From IMG/VR virus record IMGVR_UViG_3300008448_000450, positions 1-28,967 of that record: a DNA stretch of 28,967 nucleotides; one strand, written 5' to 3'. This stretch comes from a virus. Within the stretch, counting starts at the first letter, position 1. Each line of letters opens with the position of its first letter. This document shows, piece after piece, positions 23,241 to 28,967 of the stretch. The notes below the pieces were generated by a model. That model worked only from the letters and a program-made list of their open reading frames with translations, made no database searches and had not been told where the DNA came from. Made by a program: the position numbers and the translations under genes.

Positions 23241-26200
23241 AAATAAACGTTCCATTTAAGAAATTAAAGCATATTGTACATATAGCAGATGTTCATATTC
23301 GATTATTTCAACGCCACGAAGAATATGAACTCGCATTTCAAACTTTATATGACGATATTAAAGCAAAAAACCTAACAGATTTTGTTATTTATTTGGCTGG
23401 CGACATTGCACATTCAAAAACAGACATCTCACCAGAGATGATTCAAGTAACATCTAATTTTTTATCAAAAATTGCTGATATTGCGCCGACAATTATGATT
23501 GCCGGAAATCACGATTGTAATTTATCTAATCTAAATAGATTAGATGCATTAACACCAATTGTAGACAGTCTGAAACATCCAAATTTACATTATTTACGAG
23601 ACACGACAACCGCGTATCTGGCCGATACAGCGTTTGTCGTGTTTTCTATCTTAGACAATCCAGAAAATTGGCCTACCGCAGATCAAATTAACAGTAATGT
23701 TACTAATAAAATAGTATTATATCATGGCCCAATTCAAGGAGCCATGACTGATTCAAATCATGCGATAACAGATTCTCATATTAATATTAATAAATTTGAT
23801 GGATTCGATTTAGCGTTGCTCGGAGATATTCATCGACATCAAATATTACAAGAATACGATTCGTTAAATAAGAAGCCAATTGTAGCATATGCATCATCAT
23901 TAATTCAGCAAAATCATGGAGAATTAATTGATGGGCATGGATGGTGTTTATGGGATATTCCAACTAAAACTGTTGAATTTAATTCATTAAAGAACGATTA
24001 TTGTTTTTCAACGATTGAAGTGGTAAATGGCGTTATGACATACCCAACCACTATGTCAAAGAATGTACGTGCACGTATTTTTTATCAAAATACTACGTTA
24101 CTAGAAACAAAGCGATTGGTTGAAATACTTCACCAACAATATAATTTCTTAGATAAAAAGTTCGCTCCGAAAAAGAATTATTCACATGATCCAAAACACA
24201 GCGTGATGCCGCATCATGATGTGTTAGATTTAACAAATGTGTCTGTTCAAAATCAATTAATTCAAGATTGGATTCTTCGAAATCAATTAAACATCAACAC
24301 CAATGTATTAGGTGCTATCAATAAAATTAATCGTGAGATAAATACGAAAATTTCACATGAAGATTATTCTAGAAGTATTCGCTGGCGTCCGCTGAAGTTT
24401 AAATTTGATAATATGTTCTCGTATGGAGAACGTAATGAAATAAATTTTGAAAATTTAAATGGATTGTATGGAATCTTTGCACCAAACGCATCCGGAAAAA
24501 GTTCTATCATGGATGCATTAATGTTTTGTTTATACGACAAGACTTCTCGCGCATTCAAAGGCGATCATATTATTAACAATAGAAAGGATACGTTTTTTTG
24601 TGAACTAACCTTTCAGATTAATAATGAAGTATTTGGTATAAAGCGCAGCGGTACTCGTAAAAAAAGCGGAGATGTTAAAGTAGATGTAGAATTTTGGAAA
24701 TGGGTAGAAGGAGTTCCCGTAACTCTTAACGGAGAAGATCGAAGAGACACAAATGCGATCATACGTTCTTATATCGGAAGCTATGAAGATTTTGTTATGA
24801 CTGCAATGAGCGGACAACAGGGAACATCTATGTTTGTAGACAAATCTCACGCGGAACGAAAAGATTTACTCATACAGTTCATGGGGTTAAATATATTTGA
24901 TAAGTTATTTGATGCTGCTCATGAAGAAAATAAAGAAATTGCCGGTATTTTGAAACGTTTTAAGAAGTCAGACGTAACCGACCAACTTACAGAAATACAG
25001 CAAAGCCTCATAAAAGTCACGGATAGAATTGAAGAATTTGAATCAGGAAAAGAAACGTTTACACAGACGTTATTAGAAATAGAAAATCAATATAAACAAA
25101 AATATGCAACGAAGCGACCGGTTCCAGAAACTTCCGGAAATTGGTCAGATTTACAAAATAGATTGACAACTACTGAAAAGAAGTTAAAAACTGCACAAGA
25201 AGATGTGGCGATTGCAGAATATGCATTGATTTCTAGCGAAACAGATTTGAAAGAAGTTGTCACAGAGTTCAGTAATTATGATATGGCGGCATTAAAAGTA
25301 TCGTTTGATAAGTGGAACGAATTAAATGAATTATTAAAGAAGAAAAATAACAGTATTCGTATATTGAATACCAAGATTCAAGAAAAGACCGTATTCAAGA
25401 CAAAATTGGAAGCGTATAAGTATAATCCAAATTGTGATGTGTGCGTAGAAAATAATCGTTCTGTTATCGAAGATGTTAAATTGGTCAACGAGGAATTAGA
25501 CAACTTACATGCAGAACGAATTATTGAAGAAGATGCAGTTCGCACGGTTATCAGCGAATGTGATGAACATGCATGGAATAAAGATTCGTATGAAGAAGCA
25601 CTTCTCCTTCAAAAAGAATTAGTAGAACTTGGACAAGCAGTAGAAAAATCAAAAAACGTATTGGCTACAGCAAAAAATACGTTAGAAAAAGTAGAAATTT
25701 TACTTGGTAAAATTCACGATGAAATTTCCGTTTATAAAACAAACGAAGAAAACATTCTACATAACCAAACAGTGGAGAAAGAACTCCAAGTAATACATCG
25801 TAATATTGCAGATACCAAACAAAATATTGCTAATATAGACCGAGAACTTCGTTTGTTGCACGGAGATATTTCTGTATTAAATGCTAAAAATGATGAGTTA
25901 ACAAATAAATTGAAGGAAATAGAACAATTTGAACTCTCTCACGAGGCATATAAGTATTACATGACGGCAGTTAATAGAGATGGAATTCCTTATGAATTAA
26001 TTTCAAAAGCTATTCCATCAATACAAGCAGAAATCAATAATATCCTTGCTCAATTGGTAAAATTTGAGGTATCGTTAGAAGTTGATGGAAAAAATATTAA
26101 TAGTAAATTAACATATGATAATGATAGAGTTTGGCCGTTAGAAAATGGCTCTGGAATGGAGCGATTCATAAGTAGTTTGGCAATTAGAGTGGCATTGATG

Positions 26201-26419
26201 AATGCCAGCAATCTACCAAAACCAAATTTTATAATGATAGATGAAGGATTTGGCGTATTGGATAAAGAAAATCTACATTCTATGCAAATATTATTTAATT
26301 TACTTAAAACTCATTTTGACTTTATACTTATAATAAGTCACTTAGATACCGCACGAGATATGGTAGATAGTGTAATAGAAATAGAAAATTCAAATGGATT
26401 TTCTAAAATATTAGTTTAA
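23237..26419 (+). CDS. 47-46: gp47-gp46 (SbcD-SbcC / Mre11-Rad50) single-chain fusion nuclease
   Basis: 1060 aa. Residues 1-340 are a Mre11/gp47 phosphoesterase with all metal motifs: IADVHIR (16-22), AGDIAH (54-59), AGNHDC (89-94), YHGP (162-165) and LGDIHRHQ (195-202). Residues 380-1060 are a Rad50/gp46 ATPase: Walker A APNASGKSS (415-423), Q-loop MSGQQ (524-528), long coiled coils with a zinc hook CDVC (733-736), an unusual signature NGSGMERF (970-977), Walker B IMIDEGFGVLD (999-1009) and switch His1035 (IISH). In T4 these are two genes (339 + 560 aa). Here the frame is open throughout, with no stop or obvious restart at the junction. It would resect DNA ends for recombination-dependent replication and host DNA breakdown. 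Translationally coupled to primase (ATGA). Confidence 0.95.
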   Translation: MKINVPFKKLKHIVHIADVHIRLFQRHEEYELAFQTLYDDIKAKNLTDFVIYLAGDIAHSKTDISPEMIQVTSNFLSKIADIAPTIMIAGNHDCNLSNLNRLDALTPIVDSLKHPNLHYLRDTTTAYLADTAFVVFSILDNPENWPTADQINSNVTNKIVLYHGPIQGAMTDSNHAITDSHININKFDGFDLALLGDIHRHQILQEYDSLNKKPIVAYASSLIQQNHGELIDGHGWCLWDIPTKTVEFNSLKNDYCFSTIEVVNGVMTYPTTMSKNVRARIFYQNTTLLETKRLVEILHQQYNFLDKKFAPKKNYSHDPKHSVMPHHDVLDLTNVSVQNQLIQDWILRNQLNINTNVLGAINKINREINTKISHEDYSRSIRWRPLKFKFDNMFSYGERNEINFENLNGLYGIFAPNASGKSSIMDALMFCLYDKTSRAFKGDHIINNRKDTFFCELTFQINNEVFGIKRSGTRKKSGDVKVDVEFWKWVEGVPVTLNGEDRRDTNAIIRSYIGSYEDFVMTAMSGQQGTSMFVDKSHAERKDLLIQFMGLNIFDKLFDAAHEENKEIAGILKRFKKSDVTDQLTEIQQSLIKVTDRIEEFESGKETFTQTLLEIENQYKQKYATKRPVPETSGNWSDLQNRLTTTEKKLKTAQEDVAIAEYALISSETDLKEVVTEFSNYDMAALKVSFDKWNELNELLKKKNNSIRILNTKIQEKTVFKTKLEAYKYNPNCDVCVENNRSVIEDVKLVNEELDNLHAERIIEEDAVRTVISECDEHAWNKDSYEEALLLQKELVELGQAVEKSKNVLATAKNTLEKVEILLGKIHDEISVYKTNEENILHNQTVEKELQVIHRNIADTKQNIANIDRELRLLHGDISVLNAKNDELTNKLKEIEQFELSHEAYKYYMTAVNRDGIPYELISKAIPSIQAEINNILAQLVKFEVSLEVDGKNINSKLTYDNDRVWPLENGSGMERFISSLAIRVALMNASNLPKPNFIMIDEGFGVLDKENLHSMQILFNLLKTHFDFILIISHLDTARDMVDSVIEIENSNGFSKILV

Positions 26420-26431
26420 ATGAGAGTATAA

Positions 26432-28906
26432 ATGGCAAGAACTAGAAAAGCTATACAACCATTAAATTTAAATAAATACGATGTTTTAATTGAAGATAAA
26501 GGACCACGATCCGAATACTTTAAATTATCTCAGTTTGATGGGTATTTATATGGTGGTAGAAATGCTTTTCTTATAGCAGGTGCAAATGTTTTAAAACCAA
26601 ATTCAACAATTTTAGTAGAAATTCTAAATAAGGAAGGAACTACGGTATATAGTGCACCGATTCCTTCCTTTTTAGAAGGAAATTCTAGATTAATACAAAT
26701 AGACGTATATTCAGATACTCCTATTGGAGTAGGCAAGCTAGTAATTTTAGGCAGTGCGAATACCTACATTGATGGCACCGGTATTCCAGACAACTGGATT
26801 AATAAATACAATGTGCGATGGGAATCCGATGTAATTATATCTCCTCTCGTAGAAAATAAAACTACCCTTCGGTTCCAAAAAACTCCAGAACTGTTTGTTC
26901 AAGAAAAATTTTATCCAATCACCGCTACTTCATCCTTTTCACAGTCAGTAACAGTTGATTCCGGTGATTATGATTTAAATCCAATAAATTTTAATATTTA
27001 TCAAAATGGATATTTAATTAAGTTAAAAAACCCAACTCCAACTAACGTATTCACTTCTGATCAGTTGGGTGGAAATCTAGTTACACAAATTTCAACACCC
27101 GTAGTATCGGAAGTATTTTCTGGAAGACTTCCACTTACAAAAATTTTAAATAGCACTACGGCAGAATCACGGGGTGCATTCCTAACTAGTAGTTTAAATA
27201 CAGTTATATCGAAAGGATTCGTAAGTGGATCTGGGTCGGGATATGTTACGCAATTAGAACCCCTTGGATTTATCACAGCAAGTACTAGCGTAGCAAATGT
27301 TATTTATCAAAAAATACAAGAGAGTCCTGACACTGGATCAGTAGTATCATTTGCAAAACTTAAGCTTACAAATTTAAATACCTTATCGGGTGAAATTCAT
27401 AAAATACGAGTTTCGTATAAAGCTTCTACTGAGCCCGGTGATTATGTCGCGCTTGCAGACATTCCTGCACAAGTAGAAGAATTATTGGCTGTTGACAGTG
27501 GAAGTAAAATTGTAAACGTAGGCCAATTTAATAAAATTAAAATATCTGATTACTGGTATGCGGCAACAATGTCGTTGTCAAAAGATGAAAGTTTTCCGAC
27601 ACTACCTGCATATTATTTAACCTCATCATACGGAAACTTAAGTGTATCGCAATCTTCGCAAGTGCTTATTGACGCGGCATACACAATTCCCGAATTACAA
27701 AATAATACATTCAAAGACAATCGTTCCTATTTTATAGGAACTAAGAATGATATTCCTATCGAATTATTCGCAAACAGTGAATATACGTTAAAGTTTGATG
27801 CGATTGTATCAAAATTATCAGCATCACTTGAATTGATCCAATCAGATTATTCTGTCGAAGTGTATTTAACAGAACATCCAGATTCTCCCAAAACATTATT
27901 AAGTACCGATACTCGTGGACAGCTACTAGGGACGCTCACTCCACTTTCTACATTTAAAAAACAGTTCTTTGAAAATGTTCAATTAAACTTTAAGCCAAAT
28001 ATAATAAAATCTGGTAAATTTTCTTTACGGTTTATTGTGTATGGTGGGTTTTGGAACATTTCAAATATGTCATTAAAAGTAGCACAAGAAAATTTATTCA
28101 GTCCTGATGAAATTAGTGTACTAGTGCCAAATGTTAATTTTTCTAATAAACTGTTGACATTTAAAACAGAATATTTGGATATTAACAATAATTCTACGGG
28201 TATTTTTACACTAAGTTCACCAACATATTTTATAGGATCAACGCCGGTTGTAGGAACTGGAAATACCACTACGGTTAGTGGATTCCCATTTACGGGAAGT
28301 GCAATTATTACCGGAAGTCTTTCAATAACCGGATCATTTGCATTTACCGAAGGTGGCACGTATGTTACCGGCTCGGCGTCTCTCGCTGATATTGATAGTG
28401 CTGTTATTGCATCAACCTCACAGTATTTAGTGTTATCTCAAAGTGCAAATTTAAGCAACGAACGAATTTTATCATTATCAAGCAGATTTTCTGCAAGCGA
28501 TGGTGGGGCAAATAATAATTATTCGGTAGATTTATCGAATAATATGAGAACGTCTACGGTTGGAATAATTATAGATGGGGGTGAAACGGAAATAACCACT
28601 GGAGAAAAATCTGAAATATTAATCCCATTTAGTGGAAGTATACAATCATGGGCGCTACTCGCAGATAGATCGGGAAGTATTACGATTGATATCTGGAAAA
28701 GTACATATGCAACATATCCACCAACGGCATCTGATAGTATTGTGGCATCAGAAAAACCATTTATATCTGCAAGTGTGAAAAATACATCGTCGTCATTAGT
28801 AGGATGGACTGCCTCTATAAATAAAAATGATACATTAAAATTTTATGTATCGGCAAGTAGTACTATACAACGTGTGAATTTAACTTTGGAACTTCTACGA
28901 TTATGA
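26432..28906 (+). CDS. large virion/tail-fibre-like protein
   Basis: 824 aa, beta-rich, no Cys. The N-terminal 150 residues (NKYDVLIEDKGPRSEYFKLS; YLYGGRNAFLIAGANVLKPN; DVYSDTPIGVGKLVILGS) resemble an attachment domain found at the start of long structural proteins in T4-like phages. The middle is Ser/Thr-rich beta. About residues 620-650 have a hexad TGS pattern (TGSAII, TGSLSI, TGSFAF, TEGGTYV, TGSASL) suggestive of a small beta-helix or trimeric stalk. The last 110 residues form a jelly-roll-like head (GSIQSWALLADRSGSITIDI; KNDTLKFYVSA). A fibre or spike with an N-terminal dock, a stalk and a C-terminal binding head is the best inference. It begins 12 nt after the fusion nuclease and its stop overlaps the next ATG. 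Confidence 0.75.
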   Translation: MARTRKAIQPLNLNKYDVLIEDKGPRSEYFKLSQFDGYLYGGRNAFLIAGANVLKPNSTILVEILNKEGTTVYSAPIPSFLEGNSRLIQIDVYSDTPIGVGKLVILGSANTYIDGTGIPDNWINKYNVRWESDVIISPLVENKTTLRFQKTPELFVQEKFYPITATSSFSQSVTVDSGDYDLNPINFNIYQNGYLIKLKNPTPTNVFTSDQLGGNLVTQISTPVVSEVFSGRLPLTKILNSTTAESRGAFLTSSLNTVISKGFVSGSGSGYVTQLEPLGFITASTSVANVIYQKIQESPDTGSVVSFAKLKLTNLNTLSGEIHKIRVSYKASTEPGDYVALADIPAQVEELLAVDSGSKIVNVGQFNKIKISDYWYAATMSLSKDESFPTLPAYYLTSSYGNLSVSQSSQVLIDAAYTIPELQNNTFKDNRSYFIGTKNDIPIELFANSEYTLKFDAIVSKLSASLELIQSDYSVEVYLTEHPDSPKTLLSTDTRGQLLGTLTPLSTFKKQFFENVQLNFKPNIIKSGKFSLRFIVYGGFWNISNMSLKVAQENLFSPDEISVLVPNVNFSNKLLTFKTEYLDINNNSTGIFTLSSPTYFIGSTPVVGTGNTTTVSGFPFTGSAIITGSLSITGSFAFTEGGTYVTGSASLADIDSAVIASTSQYLVLSQSANLSNERILSLSSRFSASDGGANNNYSVDLSNNMRTSTVGIIIDGGETEITTGEKSEILIPFSGSIQSWALLADRSGSITIDIWKSTYATYPPTASDSIVASEKPFISASVKNTSSSLVGWTASINKNDTLKFYVSASSTIQRVNLTLELLRL

Positions 28907-28967
28907 TAATATACGAACAGAATTTTTTTGGTCTTACTACTTCGAATTTTCAATCAAATTTTAAATC
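28903..28967 (+). CDS. start of next gene (partial, truncated by window end)
   Basis: An ATG at 28903 overlaps the TGA of the preceding gene (ATGA) and stays open to the end of the window, giving 21 codons starting MIIYEQNFFGLTTSNFQ. The overlap matches the coupling used elsewhere here. Too short to identify; probably another structural protein of the same operon. Confidence 0.6.
   Translation, partial: MIIYEQNFFGLTTSNFQSNFK

Noticed and set aside
23524-23545. Near-perfect 22-nt palindrome (10-bp arms, AA centre) in the gp47-like part
   Set aside because: Low-complexity AT sequence within conserved coding region; isolated, with no promoter or gene boundary nearby. Probably chance.
26630-26670. 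10-bp arms AAGGAAGGAA / TTCCTTCCTT in the 824-aa protein gene
   Set aside because: Purine/pyrimidine low-complexity arms 21 nt apart inside a coding region; no T-tract or regulatory context.

Overview
This window is a segment of an AT-rich, T4-like contractile-tailed bacteriophage (myovirus) genome. The diagnosis rests on several recognisable T4 core proteins: a gp55-type late sigma factor, gp25 and gp6 baseplate wedge proteins, a gp5-like baseplate hub/spike, a gp61-type primase and the gp47/gp46 recombination nuclease. All genes lie on the + strand and are tightly packed, with many start/stop overlaps. The remaining proteins diverge strongly from T4 itself, so this is a distant, probably environmental relative. 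Nothing in the sequence names the host.

Layout. (1) 1-3440: a free-standing HNH homing endonuclease, a CBS-less IMP dehydrogenase/GMP reductase family enzyme, a membrane-anchored lytic-transglycosylase-like protein, a small membrane protein and the late sigma factor. (2) 3479-18262: one uninterrupted tail/baseplate operon (gaps of 22 nt or less) running from a small unknown protein through the hub/spike, gp25, gp6 and a string of structural or adhesin-like proteins. It includes a cysteine-rich repeat protein and ends in a 1668-residue protein that combines a gpI/gp7-like segment with a LamG-like domain. (3) 18321-21770: four virion-like proteins, two of them paralogues separated by a strong intrinsic terminator. 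(4) 21797-26419: a replication/recombination island holding a possible homing-endonuclease remnant, a PD-(D/E)xK nuclease, a primase and a single-chain gp47-gp46 (SbcD-SbcC) fusion. (5) 26432-28967: an 824-residue virion-like protein and the first 21 codons of the next gene.

Regulation. Four of the gaps longer than about 30 nt carry TATTTAT(A/T), each ending about 27-31 nt before a start codon. They are candidate late promoters for the sigma factor encoded here. In contrast, a near-consensus host-type promoter (TTGACA, 17 nt, TATACT with an extended -10 TG) lies at the end of the PD-(D/E)xK gene. Its predicted start coincides with the primase ATG. This suggests that primase and the recombination nuclease are expressed early from inside an otherwise late structural region.

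Most notable items: the gp47-gp46 fusion; the possibly leaderless early promoter for primase; the 48-codon ORF that joins a copy of the nuclease gene's 5' end to a NUMOD1-like tail; the five-copy cysteine-rich repeat protein; and the gpI-like/LamG protein. I found no tRNA, rRNA, CRISPR array or insertion sequence.
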